Made by a program: the position numbers and the translations under genes. A stretch of DNA of 64,000 bases from Panaeolus papilionaceus. Taxonomy: Eukaryota > Basidiomycota > Agaricomycetes > Agaricales. Within the stretch, counting starts at the first letter, position 1, and each line of letters opens with the position of its first letter. Positions 36,188-48,165 of the stretch are shown here, in pieces. The stretch lies in the NCBI GenBank assembly GCA_015501605.1, contig JADNRZ010000010.1, forward strand, positions 744,001-808,000, written 5' to 3'. The notes under the pieces are model-generated. The model was not told the DNA's origin, searched no databases, and was given only the letters and a program-made list of their open reading frames with translations.

Positions 36188-39100
36188 ATGCCGGCCCACT
36201 TCAGCGACGAGGCTTGGATCAAGTCTGAGTCTGAGTGCTACGTAGGAGCGGATGGCCCCGACATCACCAGCGAGTACTGGTTCAAGAGCAAGCCCATTGA
36301 CCGCGACTTCTGCTTCCGTGTCACCCAATTGCAACTCTGCACATCCTCCAGAGATCAGGGAAATGCTGACGACAAGAACGCTGGAAGTTGGACATGGTTT
36401 GAGCTCGTCATTCTAGCCGATGAGGATGCCACCGAACCAAAACTCTCCAAGGAAGGAAAACCGCTCGTCTGGCGCAGTCACAGTAACCGTCTGGCCAACG
36501 ACACGAATCCTACTTTGCACTTTGGAGCTGTTTTCGATCGTCGATCGGAGCTATTAACTGCTCTTGAGGTTTTTGACATTATTATGTGATCATTCCTTTG
36601 TTGCTGATAATTCTATACCAGGTCGGTGATGTTCTCACTGTTCGTGTCTGTTCTCGATTCCAGGGATGGATTAACTACGCAGATGAGGGATATGTTATGG
36701 CCAGGGTACTCAACGAGGGTACGTTCCGAATTTCTATTCAGCAGAACGGGGCAAAAGAAAAAAGCCGTGCAGAGCCGTGCACGGCCGTGCAGCCTCTACC
36801 GTGCAATTATGCTAAATGCACGGCTATGCACGGCTATGCACGGCCACACGGCTCATACTCCAAGGTCTCGAATATATCATTCAGGTATCTAGGTTCGTTT
36901 AGCATGTATGAATAAGACGTGCGCATGTCACCTTGGTCAGTATTGTCACTGGGTTCTCTCCAACCATCGAGATCGATAGAAGTATGGAGTTTACCTCTCT
37001 CATAGATATATGGAGCCTGTTACCGATCCTCCAACGGTGGTAGTCCAATGTGGTTGATGATATCTAACCGTCTATGTGACAATGGTGGAATGATAAACAA
37101 AAAAATATGTCAATTAAAACAATGGAATTTTCGAAGGTTGGGTGTAGTGAATTACAGGTGTTTGACCTTGTGCCGCTGCTCAGTGCCACTGGCACATACT
37201 CATACTTGACATCAGGAGAGCTGGAGTGGTCCACAGATGGGTATGAGCTACAGAGAAGATCAAAGTCAGGAAACATGATGTTGGGCGAAAACCTATGAGT
37301 GAGAACATGATTCAAAGTGGAAACAGCAAGCATATGGAGATGTGTGGGATCGGCAATGTGAGTACTAAGAGTAGGGTAATTCCCCCTGAACATCAACAAT
37401 ACACATTAAATTCAACCACTAGGTCAGCCACTAAAGCGTCTGAGACCTCAAAGATCTCCTCTTCAAATCATCATTTCTCTGCACAGTAGCTGCACGGCTG
37501 GTCAACCCTTTGCACGGCAATCGCACGGTAGGTGCACGGCTGATCCACGGCTCTGCACGGTCATGCACGGCTATGCACGGCTGTGCACATCGTTGCACAT
37601 CTTTGCACGGCTGGCAGAGAAGTCAGCACGGCTCAGCACGGTCACTCTATTGTAATAAAGATGTCAGGATATTGATAAAATAGAGGTATTTATGTGAGCG
37701 GTAACGATCAATCAATATACAATGTTCAATGTTGGTCAATAATGATAAACGCTATATTTCACAAACATCCCCAACTGATGTCGAGAGCATTGTACATCTC
37801 AAGGTGTAGGACAAGCTCATCGAGGCGAATTGATGGGACAAATCTGCCCCCCAGACAGTGAGCTAACTTGCATACCCCTCAACAGTGGTCGCGTTTCTCA
37901 TCCTAGTCAAGGAATTACACCAGATTACGAGAGGGTATTATGAAATAAAGTAACTAATTACAAGCTCATAAGGGATCGGATATCCGAGTCATATTTAGAC
38001 ATATGATGATCACACTGACATTCAACTATGCCAAATTGCTTGTTCATAGAGAGTAGAAGCACTAATGAGGTCAGCATTTTGCATCCTTGTTGTTGCTCGC
38101 CTTGTGAAGAGAGCCCTCAGCTGGAAAATTACATCACCACACGTCCACAGGTCCAAGTTAATTACAATTAGTGTGATTGAGATGAAATTATTCTCGGAAG
38201 TGTACTATTGTAGCATTCCCCATGTTACATCGCACATGTAATGATGCACAGGTAACTTTTATGCCTAATTCGCGAAAGCGCACGGTCGACGCACGGCTGT
38301 TGCACGGTTGTGCATGACCCCGCACGGCTCTGCACGGTACTGCACGGTCATGCACGGCTCTGCACGGCTTTTTTCCCGTGCCCAGCAGAACGGCATCGAG
38401 ACTAATACGAATGTCGGCGCAGATTTGTTCACTCCTCATCGGTGGACCTTGTCCTCAGATGTCATCCCCTCACTCTCAGAAGATGTCGAGGACGGATCCT
38501 ATAGCTTCATGTCAACAACCCCTTGTTTTGTCCAATCAACCGGAAGCGAATTAGCCTCTCAGATTTGGTTTACCACTCCGGTAACTACATTCGCTCTCTG
38601 AGATGTAGTGTGTCGTACTCACACATATTGGATTTGTCTCACAGGCCCTTGATCAAGACGCTATTGATCGTTTCGAAGCCATCCAACTCTTTACCTATGC
38701 TCGTTTCCAGGAAATGACGACGGAGCCTCTAGGACCCGATGATAGCTTCAGCTGGTTTGATTTAGTTATCCTCGAAACACCGTTCGACACCGTTCCCAGA
38801 ACTGAGAATGGTGTCAGTCTGGTCTGGCATAGTCATTCCAATGGATCGTCAGTCATTAGTTTCACATATGGACAACAAGGAAAGCGCTTCGACCTGGAGG
38901 AAGACGAGGACGAGACTGTGAGACGGCGAGGTGAGATGATAAAGGGTTCCCTCAAAGTGAGCATATCGTCTTCCGCATTCCACCACAATAACTCTTATCA
39001 TAATGCCTACGCCAGCCCGGAAATGCCATTGGCGTTCGTGTCTGCGCCCAATACCCCGCCTGGGAGAACTATGCAAAGACCGGTCAGCTTGTCGTTCGTA

Positions 39101-40628
39101 TCAGCAATAAAGGTATTTAAATTTCTCGGCATACGATTCCCGTCGACAAGCGGTAGCTAACGATCTTGTCGCGCACAGCTCCTCAGGTCGAACCGATTGA
39201 GTTGCCTGATGTTACGGCAGCCATCGATGCTATGACCCAAATCAAAGCCGCTGCGGAGAATTATTACTCCGAAATTGGTTACACCTCCGAAACTATAGCT
39301 ACTTTGTCGAACGAGACCCGAGCTGATATCGTTCTTGAATCTCCACCCGCCTATGAGGAGCCACGTCCGCTGCGACTGCTGTGCCTCGGTTCGTTTCTTC
39401 ACACCTTCCGAGATGTTCTTTGTTTTTACACCGTTTTTCTCTTATAGATGGGGGTGGTGTGCGTGGTGTATCCGAGCTGTGCATCTTGAAGCGCCTCATG
39501 AAGGAAATCGCTCTTCAGGAAGGCAAGGATACCCCAATTCGGAAACCATGTGAATATTTCGATATGATAGTTGGAACCAGCACGGGAGGGTATGTGAATG
39601 TGCTACATCTTTCATAACACGATGACTCACAATTGGATTAGTCTTATTGCTATGATGTTAGGTCGACTTCGAATGACTATCGCTCAATGTGAAGAGGCCT
39701 ACGATGTAATATCCAGGGAGGTATTCGGCAAGAGACGACGTGGATGGATTGGCAACGAGATAGGCGAGAAGAGTGCATTTGCGGCTTACACATATATGTA
39801 CGAGGAGAAGCCTCTGGAGGAAGCTGTGAAGAGAATCGTGAAGGAGGCGCTAGGGGACTCTGAAGCTACTTTGGCCGAACCCAATCCTACATGCCGCGTG
39901 TAAGTTTTATCAGATTTCATTCTATTCGCTTCAACTAACTTTTTTTTTTCAGACTTGTAATGTCTGCCCTCGCCAGTGCTACGGAAGATGCAAAGACTGC
40001 TGTCCATCTCCGAAATTACGATGTCGGGAAGACGCTGCCATCGAGTTACACCAACTTCAAAATCTGGGAAGCGGCACGCGCTACCTCAGCTGCCCCCATC
40101 TACTTCAAGAGATTTGAGAAAGATGGAAAAGAGTTCGTAGATGGAGGAATGGGATGGAACAATCCAGTCTTCGAGTCAGTGATTTTCTCCACATCATCCA
40201 ACTTGTCATCTAACGCTTCGTACTTCTGCAGGCTCGTCTCAGAGCTTCCTGCCATCTTTGGCACCAACTTCCGTATCGGCGCCCTGGTTAGCTTAGGCTC
40301 CGGTGTTCCTGTTTTGACACAGCTGCGTACCGCCGGTATCACACACGTCCAGGACTACATCGTCGTACCAACCAACAGCGAGAACCCGGCACATACCTTC
40401 AAGAAGATGGCCCCTATCCTTCCTCGACCAGGTGAAGAGAAGTATTGGCGATTCAACTTGGACAAGGCATCCTGCAAGGGATATCCATTTGAGTACGATG
40501 GACTCATGACCAAGATGGATGACTGTGAGGCCATTGACGATATTCGTAGGCTTACAGACTTGTGGCTCAAAGATAAGTCGCGGTCAGATAGCATCGCGGC
40601 GTGTGCACGGAAGCTTACTGGCCTTTGA
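36188..40628 (+). CDS. patatin-like phospholipase with duplicated N-terminal module (copy B)
   Basis: Paralogue of the lipase at 8096, with the same exon plan. It starts MPAHFSDEAW and contains two N-terminal modules (SWTWFELVIL / LVWRSHSN / VRVCSRF.GW and SWFDLVIL / LVWHSHSN / VRVCAQYPAW). The patatin core follows: DGGGVRG spliced across the exon joint near 39448, GTSTGG near 39572-39590, and DGGMGWNNP near 40140. It ends KLTGL, TGA at 40626-40628. Compared with copy A it has a short insertion (GKRRRGWIGNEIGEKSA) after the EVF segment. The intron after VMARVLNEG starts at GTACGT (about 36720) and, without its transposon, would be about 60 bp. The acceptor before the DLFTPHRW exon is intact, so correct splicing over about 1.7 kb would give an unbroken protein. 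Whether that happens is not visible from DNA. Confidence 0.85.
36740..36748 (+). repeat. left target-site duplication
   Basis: AGCAGAACG, repeated at 38384-38392. One extra matching base on each side makes the exact length 9-11 bp. Confidence 0.75.
36749..38383. mobile_element. non-autonomous DNA transposon with TIRs and TGCACGGCT subterminal arrays
   Basis: The left end reads GGGCAAAAG then AAAAAAGCCGTGCAGAGCC. The right end, inverted, reads GGGCACGGG then the same AAAAAAGCCGTGCAGAGCC. The element is flanked by a 9-11 bp target duplication. Three clusters of the unit TGCACGGCT or its complement occur: about 36760-36850 (complement strand), 37490-37645 and 38275-38370. No transposase-like ORF is present, so it must be mobilised in trans. 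The duplication length fits Mutator-like elements; hAT or KDZ (8 bp) is less likely. It sits inside an intron of lipase B. Confidence 0.8.
38384..38392 (+). repeat. right target-site duplication
   Basis: AGCAGAACG, matching 36740-36748. Intron sequence continues from here to the acceptor near 38420. Confidence 0.75.
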
Positions 40629-40938
40629 ATTGAAAGTGAATTGTTTCACCTCCTACTTCATTACTTTGTATAATTAGATTCCAACTTAAAAGTATGAACA
40701 TTGCAAATGGAATGCTATTTATGTATCATGACAACGTTAGACCTTTAGCGATGAGTTTTGAGCATGAAGCATCCGGAGTAGGGGGCCTGTAATCGACCTT
40801 GAGACCGTGTGACTTTGACACGGTAGGTACCGAAGCTGAGGAAGACTCGAATTTGCGAAAGGCTGACTCACTCAAGTCCACTCACCAATATTGCTTACAG
40901 ATCAACAAATCCACTTCGTCCTCCTCAACTAACTAACG
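40629..40938. other. intergenic region
   Basis: 3' flank of lipase B and upstream of the F-box-like gene. No feature recognised. Confidence 0.6.
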
Positions 40939-42176
40939 ATGACCCAAGGCACCGTACGCTTTACTGGACTTCCGTATGATGTCCATGAAATAATTGTCGA
41001 CCTCGTTGCTGCTATGGACGAGGAGGACTTCGGGGATATCGGCGTTTATCCAGGTCTCTCTGCACTCTCACTTGCTGGTTGTCGGCGGCTGCTACCCGTA
41101 TGTCGGAGCTACATATTCCGTACTATCAAGATACACTCGTTCAAAGAACAAGGGAGGACGTCGAGAGAATTACACGAGTTCATTGACCTAGCCCCTGACA
41201 TTTCACACTTCATCACGGAACTCCACTGGAATCTAAACTTTTTCGAGGCTTGGAGAGGACTAAGCCACGATGAACGATGTCCTCAAGTGTTCTTCAAGCT
41301 GGAAAAAATAAAGAAGCTTTCAATTCTAGGAGAGCACAATCCAATTGATTTCCGGCTTGTTCCCAACATAGCGAAAATCTTCGAACACTTTCTACGTCTA
41401 CCTACTCTCACCTCGCTCTCCTTGAAGTCTGTCCGGAACGTGTCAATAAAAGATATAGCTCGGATATCACCAAACCTACGGGCCCTGCGGCTTGAAGATG
41501 TTGATACCCTTACGGAAAGTTTGGATCCTGTTACAACCCCTATCCTCCTTGAAGAGCTTTCGATGAACACAACCAGGATCTTCAAGGAGGGCGATGATAC
41601 AAATGTGTTTCCCGCGTTGACAAAATTGCGCTCTGCAACGCTATCCAGTAAGTCGCTTTTACCCCTTACCTGTAAGCCGCTTATGTCTGTCCCCAATATT
41701 AATTTGTAGTTGATCACTTCCTCGGCTATTCGACGCTGAACACTTTGTTGCTCCATTGCTCGAAAACCCTCCACCACTTGAAAGTGATGTCCCGAGGTGA
41801 GACACTAGACAACCCATTCTATTGGGTATCAAGAAATCTCCAGTCCATCAAGGGCACAAACATTCTCGAATCCATCAGCATCTCGATTCCCTATAACCCG
41901 ACTAATGCCGGTTCCGATGTCGCATGGCAGACGCTCGACTCAAACTTTGCCAACCCATCAACAGATTTCCCCCACCTTCGCAACTTTCACCTGCAGGTTG
42001 CTTCCGGGGCTTATCACGCACTTGACCTGAATGCATCCAAGAAGTATTGGAAGCGTTCTGAAAGTTGTTTGACAAATTTGCGGGAAGCCAAGGACATCTG
42101 TTTCACCATGTCTGTCGATTTCTTCGGGATGGATGGCCAAATCCTGAGGAGGCATACACAAACCATTGTTCAATGA
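40939..42176 (+). CDS. F-box-like / leucine-rich-repeat-like protein
   Basis: Two exons, with the intron at 41648-41709. The N-terminus (LPYDVHEIIVDLVAAMD, then ALSLAGCRRLLPVCRSYIF) has the layout of the degenerate F-box starts common in mushroom-forming fungi. Irregular leucine-rich units follow (LPTLTSLSLKSV, ISPNLRALRLEDV, LNTLLLHCSKTLHHLKV). Such proteins usually act as substrate adaptors for SCF ubiquitin ligases; the F-box match here is weak, so the role is inferred from family style. It starts MTQGTVRFTG at 40939 and ends at TGA 42174-42176. It converges on the FHA gene with a 220-bp gap. Confidence 0.75.
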
Positions 42177-42397
42177 GGACTTATTGAGTGGGGAGGTATT
42201 GATTTTGAATGGTGGCTCTTTGAAGATACAACAGATGGACAGGGTCGATAGAGGAACGTTGACATTCATAGAAAGAACATATTTCGGATAATTGTACAGG
42301 AATAAATTTATGGAAGCATAGGGACAACAGATAAATAACCCGAACGAGAAAGAAAATGGTATAAAAAGTACAAGAGATCTTAGGATCGAATTAATCA

Positions 42398-45300
42398 TCA
42401 ACCCGTCTTCGTCCTGGTCCTCGCGGTTCTGCTCGTCCCTGCTGCCTTGGCCTTGGTTGCCTTAGCTGGCGCATCAGGGATCTCAGCAGGCACATCTTCC
42501 GCCTTCGCCGTCACCTTCTTCGCCGTCGTTCCTCGGGTCCGAGAAACTCTGACCTTAGTCTGACCTTCCTCTGTTTCCCCAACCAAATCTGACCCAGATC
42601 CCGAGCCAGACATGTTCTCCTTGCCCTTGTCCACCATAGTGGCAGCAGGAGCAGTAGCCGGAGTTCTCAGTTTACGCCCTTTAGTCGCAGCAGCAGTTGT
42701 TGCAGGCGTAGTGGTATTGACACGAGTACTGCGACTGGTCTTGGCTGGTACCAGTGCAGCTGGCTCAGGCTGAGCATCTTCTTCCTGTTTGATGACCTTC
42801 TTCGTCGTTCGCGTGCGCGATGCTGCACCTGGGATTTTCGTAGCACGACTACGAGCAGCAGGTGCGGGAGCGGGAGTCTCCGCTGGTTCCTCAGCCTCAT
42901 TGTTAACATCGTATGAGTCAAGAGGGTCTTCTTCCTCAGCTCCCTCCTGGATTGGCCGGGCGCGACTACGAGATTTAGTCGCTGGCTTCGTCGCTGGAAT
43001 TTTAGACTTTGCCTCAGTTGAAGCTGGTTTCTTGGGACGTCCGCGTTTGGGAGCTGTAGGCTCTTCCGCAACCTCAGGTTCCACCTCCTGCTCATGCTCC
43101 GGTTGTTCCTCAACCGTTTCTGGGGCCTCGACGCGAGGTTTACGTCCACGTCTACCCGTGGTAGTTATAGGAGTCTGCAACTCTTCCTCGTTGTCCTGAA
43201 CTTCAGGATCTGGTGTTGCAGCAGCCTTGCGTCCACGTCGAGTAGTCGCTGGTGTCTTGGATTTCGAGGGAGGCTTGACGCGAGTTGTAGAGGATTGGGC
43301 AGGGGTTGGGATGTCCTCAGAACTCTCCACTTCCTGAGGAGGCTGAGGAGACTTCGTCCGGGTCCTGGTCGCCGGGACAGCGAGGCTGGTTGAAGGTGGC
43401 TTGGATCTGGAACGAGAAGGTGGTTTTCGGACAGGTTGAACAGGCTTTAGATGTAGGATGTTAGCTTGAACCATACGTTTTCAAAGACAGATGTAAATAC
43501 CTCTTCAGTCTCTTCAGGCTGCGCAACAATGGGTTCCTTTTCTTTTGCAGGCCTAAGCAAGCGGGAGCGGGTCTTCTTGGGAGACGGTGCTTTTGCAACA
43601 GGCTCTGGCATTTCCTCTTCACTTTCCATCTCAACATCAGCATCATCGCCGACGACGACTTCCGGCAGGGGAACAGCTTTGGCCGAGAAAACCTCCCCTT
43701 CCTTCTCGTTCTGAATCTTGGTTGGGAACATTTGCCCACTGGATCGCCGAGATTGTGCCTCCTCACGGCCGGCGGGGCGTAGGAGACTGAATGTTGGAAG
43801 CTCCGTCTGGTGTGGACTCCCAATGTCCTCGGGATCTGATTTGTCGTCCGGGTCTATAGCCATTGTAGTCGTTGGAGCAGTGCGTGGAGTTGAAAGGGCT
43901 GGCTTTGGAGTGATAAGAGCAGGCTCATAGATCTTCCTGCCTGGAGTAGTGGATACAACACTGAAATCCAGCTTTTTGATGGGTCCGAAATTGGACACAC
44001 CAACACCGACGCTGAGACGTGGAGCCATGGAGGCACGCGTCGTAGCTGAGGGTTCCGGTCGAATTTCGGTTTGTGGATGCCCAAACGGAGGAGGGAATTG
44101 GGGAGTCGAACCTCCAGCCGCCATACTTCTGCGTCTCTTGAGATCTTCGACAGTGTTCTTCATTCGTTCCATGAGAACCTGTGTATCCAATGGATCTTCG
44201 TCTGAGTCCTGGCCCGATGATGGAGTCTCCTTTTCATCTTGTTCTGTGATGGTAGCATCCAAAGGTCTACCTTTGGTGGGAGAACCAAGGTCAGGTTTGG
44301 TGGGGGAGGCACTAGCCCTCCAGGTGTTGACACCTGTGGTTGATGTCGTTGACGATAATGTCTTGCTGGGACTCATGCCAGGGATACCACCAGCGAAGAA
44401 GTTGTCAGGCTGTCTCACAGCACTGCGACGACGTTCCTGAATGGCTTTCTTTTCTTCCAAGGTGAGTTTGGGCGTGGCTTTGATGGGAGTGTTCTGTACC
44501 GGTGGTGGTGGAGGCCGGATGGGCGATGCTGCACTCGATGGATGTGCGGGTGCAGGGGGTGGGACAACAAGGTCTTTAACCTTCCATGGCCGCTGCACAA
44601 CAATACGACGTGCTTCTCCTCCTCCCAAGGAGAAGCGACCAGATGCCCCGGCGCCTGGTTGAGAACTCCCAACAGTGGGAAAAATTCGCTGATTTGCAGC
44701 TGTTGGATGTTGGGGAGTCATGAATGAGCCCAACGTTCGCCTGATTGGGGTTGATGCAATGTTGTGGTTAGGCAGGGATGCAACAGCATCACCTGTCTGC
44801 ATTTCATCGTCTCCGTCATCACTCTCTGATTCATCCTTGGGTGCATCAGCTTTCTGATTGTCATTTTCGTCTGGCGGTCGCTAAAGAAATGTTTAGAATC
44901 AAATCGTGCGTAAAGATAGAAGGGAGCGAGCTACCTCTGGGGAAGCTGACCGGAATGGCCACATCCTCTCCAGTGATTTCCTCCACAACGATTTCTGCTG
45001 TTCAGTCGGCCGTTGAGGTTCATCGTCCTCATCCTCATCATCATCATCCGTTGATTCACCATCTGAGCGATCTTCGTCAACATCCCCTGGAGAACGCATC
45101 TCAACGTCTTGAATGCCGTCATCCTCTTCTAGTCCTTCATCATCCCTGATAGCGTCTTCCTCTTCTTCGAGCACTGTGCCGAAAACTTCCGCTTCCTCTT
45201 CCAAATCCTCCTCTTCCTCGCGAACCTTCTCGGCCCTAATAACAGCTCTCTGCGCACTTCGAATTAATACAGCTCGATGCAGTGCATTGCTGGCCAAAGA

Positions 45301-46197
45301 ACGTCTGCGAGGTGTGACTGGAGGTTGTGCAGGACTTTGAGTGCGAGGGACAGGCAGCGGCGCGTCTTCCAAAATAATCAGGTCCTTTTCTTCTTCGACA
45401 ACTCGTGGATAGTTGGTTTCAACGAGAACAATCTGCTCCTCTTCCTCCTCATCATCATCATCGTCGAACTTGGGAGCTGGAAGTGGAGACCCGGGTGTCT
45501 GAGGTCGAAGCTTGGATGGACTCTTCATGAAGGCTGGTTTAAGAGGGCTCTGTAGAATCCTCAGGTTTTCCCGAGGATCTTTCGACGGTCGCGGTGAAAA
45601 AACTTCTGCAGAGTTGATCATTGACAAACGCAAGGCCCGGCGTTTTTGCTCTATTTAAAAGTGAGTCTGCAGCAAACAGGGTTGAGAAGTGGGCAACGAA
45701 CGTGGAGGTGTATCAAAAATGGCTCTTCGGGTTTCTTTTGGAGGATAGCTAAAGCGAAATCGTTTGCCATGAACCTCGAACACTGAGTGGTTCGTTAAGG
45801 GTATGATGGTTTGTGGCACATCCTGGGCGCCAGTGGATGGGTTTGCCAGTGCAGATGTATGAGGGTAAACCTGGCATCCATCCATGCTAACCCCAGATGC
45901 TCCAATGATTGTTAAAAATGCCTGAAAATGGGAGGTCTATATCGCCTCTGATAACTCTGGAGGTTACGTTAAACTACTGACCTTGTGTTCCTCATTAAAT
46001 ACGATCTTGCAATGCACTTTTTCTACGTCTGGGTAATATAAGCGCACATCGCAAGATGTTGCACTCCCAAAGGTAAGGGGTGCTGTATCAACCCCAAAGG
46101 AAGTGACAATGCTTGATTCGTCTGAAGAAACGTTTCCAGCCTTCAGAAGGCTTAAAGTTCCATATCGACCGACTTGGTCGAATCCTGAGGTATCCAT
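42398..46197 (-). CDS. FHA-domain protein with long disordered region and AT-hooks
   Basis: Starts MDTSGFDQVGRYGTL at 46195-46197. The first about 150 residues form an FHA-type domain (YGTLSLLKAG, LTFGSATSCDVRLYYPDV, VHCKIVF, then NHSVFEVHGKRFRFSYPP). Next comes an acidic, Pro/Ser-rich region with SPLKP and many SP/TP sites. The C-terminus is Lys/Arg/Pro-rich with AT-hook cores (GRRGRKPR, KRGRPKK). Introns fall at about 45925-45981, 45654-45701, 44881-44932 and 43451-43501. Nuclear, chromatin-associated function is likely. The FHA positions usually holding GR and SxxH read GS and EKVH, so phospho-threonine binding may be changed or lost. The layout (N-terminal FHA, long disordered middle, basic DNA-binding tail) resembles Ki-67-type proteins, but direct homology is not established. 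Confidence 0.82.
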
Positions 46198-46439
46198 GGG
46201 CGTCTAATCTCCTTCTCCTCCAAGTATTCGACCGTGGTTCTTGATGTCGGGGGTCTTCTTACCCAGCTGTGGTGGTAATTTGAGTTCAACCAACCCCCAA
46301 TTCGAACCAGAGCTCTGTGATCACGACGTGTGACATCTTGTGACAGACGCGTGTTAAGGTGAGTCATGTGACCGTCGCGTCCGTGATAGAATGCGCGTCA
46401 CCGGAGACCAGCGGACAATCATTTACCCCTTACGTCGAA

Positions 46440-46527
46440 GGGCCCTTGGCACAGTTGGTAGCGCGCACGCTTCGCATTATTAAAAATCGACTGCGTGAGG
46501 TCGAGGGTTCGACTCCCTCAGTGTCCA
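46440..46527 (+). tRNA. tRNA-Ala(CGC) with 15-nt intron
   Basis: Acceptor strand GGGCCCT (46440-46446) pairs with AGTGTCC (46520-46526) apart from one mismatch, with discriminator A at 46527. The D arm is GCAC-AGTTGGTA-GCGC. The anticodon stem is CACGC / GCGTG with loop TTCGCA...T, giving anticodon CGC at 46473-46475. An intron at 46477-46491 follows the base 3' of the anticodon, the standard site. The T arm GAGGG-TTCGACT-CCCTC is perfect. The G3:U70 pair, the main alanine identity element, is present. Confidence 0.93.
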
Positions 46528-46534
46528 CGGTTTA

Positions 46535-46546
46535 TTTTTCTTTTTT
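46535..46546 (+). terminator. Pol III T-run terminator of the tRNA
   Basis: TTTTT-C-TTTTTT starts 8 nt after the tRNA 3' end. Confidence 0.7.
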
Positions 46547-46617
46547 CAAACAGGCATCTAACTTGCAGCCGTGTATGTACATGTTTTTTTAACTGGTATG
46601 TCTTGTAAAGCTACTAC

Positions 46618-48165
46618 TTATGATACCATCCAAAAACCCTTACACCAAAACGGGAACGCGAAGTGTTCGAGATGGTTGTGGTAGTCCATCAGTAGTCCTG
46701 CCCAAATTAAGAATCCTAACCGACCGTTGTAGTTAAAGTTGCCTAGGGATCTGTCAATATACTATCCCTCAGTAAACTTGACAAAGGGAACTTACGCCAG
46801 CAGCTATTTGGATCCGTCAAATTTACAGTCTTGCACTGCATACCAAGATGAAGGGCTGTCCCTCCAACCGTAATGACATAATAAATAGGCCCATGCCCGT
46901 TGAGGTATCCCACTACGATCAGCATTTGCAGAAATATGGCACCGCAAAGGACGAGAAGGGGTCGGATCCATTCGCCAAACAGGATTGCTGTGGAGCGCAC
47001 ACCCGCCTTGACGTCGTCTCGAATATCCTGACAAGCGTAGATGGTGTCTGGCAGCAGGAGTCAAATCAACAAAATCCTATATAGGTGTTTAATAAGTTGT
47101 TACCATATAACATTGTCCAGCTATCGTGAGCAATGTCAGTGATGGAACAAAATCTGGGAAACACTCTACTCACCACCAGCACCCCATAAGCGCGGGGATG
47201 ACAACCCAATATTCGAATGTGCCAGTAATTGTCGTCCATGCAACAGGAAACCCGAGATTCATGGCAATGCCCAGCCACGCTTGAGGCCAGTATGTGATCC
47301 TTTTAAGCAAAGGATATATGGCGAACCTTCAGCATATTGTTAGATTAAATTCGGACTCAACGACGAAGGGGCCCTTACACTGGTAATAATTGGACGAGCG
47401 CAACTGACAACCTGTGAGAGTTAAATGAATAATGTTCTGCAATTGGCATAAATATTGCTCAAGTGAACGTACCCCAGAGTCGGTAGGGTAAGGGTGAGGA
47501 ATGTGACAGAGATAACATACTGGAAGACGAGAAAGATCAGTGCGGAGCGCACCGATATACGTTCGCTTGGAAGAGGTCGACTTTTAGTTCTTTCTGTCGG
47601 ATTCGAAGTACCCGAAGTTAATACGGAAAACTGAAGACAATTCACACATGTTCGCTCACCAACAGCAGCATCGTATTTTACGTCTAAAATGTCATTCACG
47701 GTACATGCAACTCCTCGTAGAAGAATTGCATATATCGCAAATTGGACGAGGTATGTGACGTATATCTCGAAGGAGAGATGCGTCCTGTGTGCAGCCATTG
47801 TGAGTCCCCAAGCTATTCACACTCTTGAGCACTGAGCAATTGGATGGATGGTTCTGGACTCTTACCAAACGGCCAAAACATCAATAGGCTCCCCGTTGGC
47901 TAGTATAATGAGCGGTGTAAATGACAGCGAGTTCCAGATAAGACAACCAAAGACAAACCTTCTCTAGCCTTACTAGCTCGATATACGGCCATAATCCCAT
48001 GGGTATGATATTGAAGCGGGAGTTTGGACTTGAACTGTCGATGTGCTGTTTCTCATTGAAATATAGAGGGAGGCCTTTTGATGAACCGGAGTCAATGGGT
48101 TCTATATCGGTCGGTGTCACAACGGCCCTGGAACAACTAATATACATCATCGCGGTACGGTCCAT
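46618..48165 (-). CDS. UbiA/COQ2-type aromatic prenyltransferase
   Basis: Integral membrane prenyltransferase. The spliced protein shows LEKPTGSLLMFWPFAWGL, the first Asp motif NDILDVKYD followed by ERTKSRPLPS, YPLLKRITYWPQAWLG, the second Asp motif DTIYACQDIRDDVKAG with RSTAI, and a late CW..F..NGRLGFLIWAGLL segment. The two Asp motifs bind Mg and prenyl diphosphate. A 17-nt exon (47104-47120) lies just before the second motif. The last exon ends at TAA 46618-46620. The ATG at 48163-48165 is the first in frame; an upstream exon cannot be excluded. The family includes ubiquinone (COQ2) enzymes and fungal meroterpenoid prenyltransferases. No biosynthetic cluster surrounds it, and the poorly conserved N-terminus leaves the choice open. 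Confidence 0.88.

Noticed and set aside
36767..38370. TGCACGGCT clusters as a CRISPR-like array
   Set aside because: No regular spacer length, both orientations occur, and they lie inside a TIR element of a eukaryote.
36749..38383. Short ORFs inside the transposon as possible transposase
   Set aside because: All are about 110 codons or less with no catalytic motif; the element is non-autonomous.
42789..45149. Open frames opposite the FHA gene
   Set aside because: Ser/Gly-rich antisense of a Lys/Arg/Glu-rich coding region; no domain.
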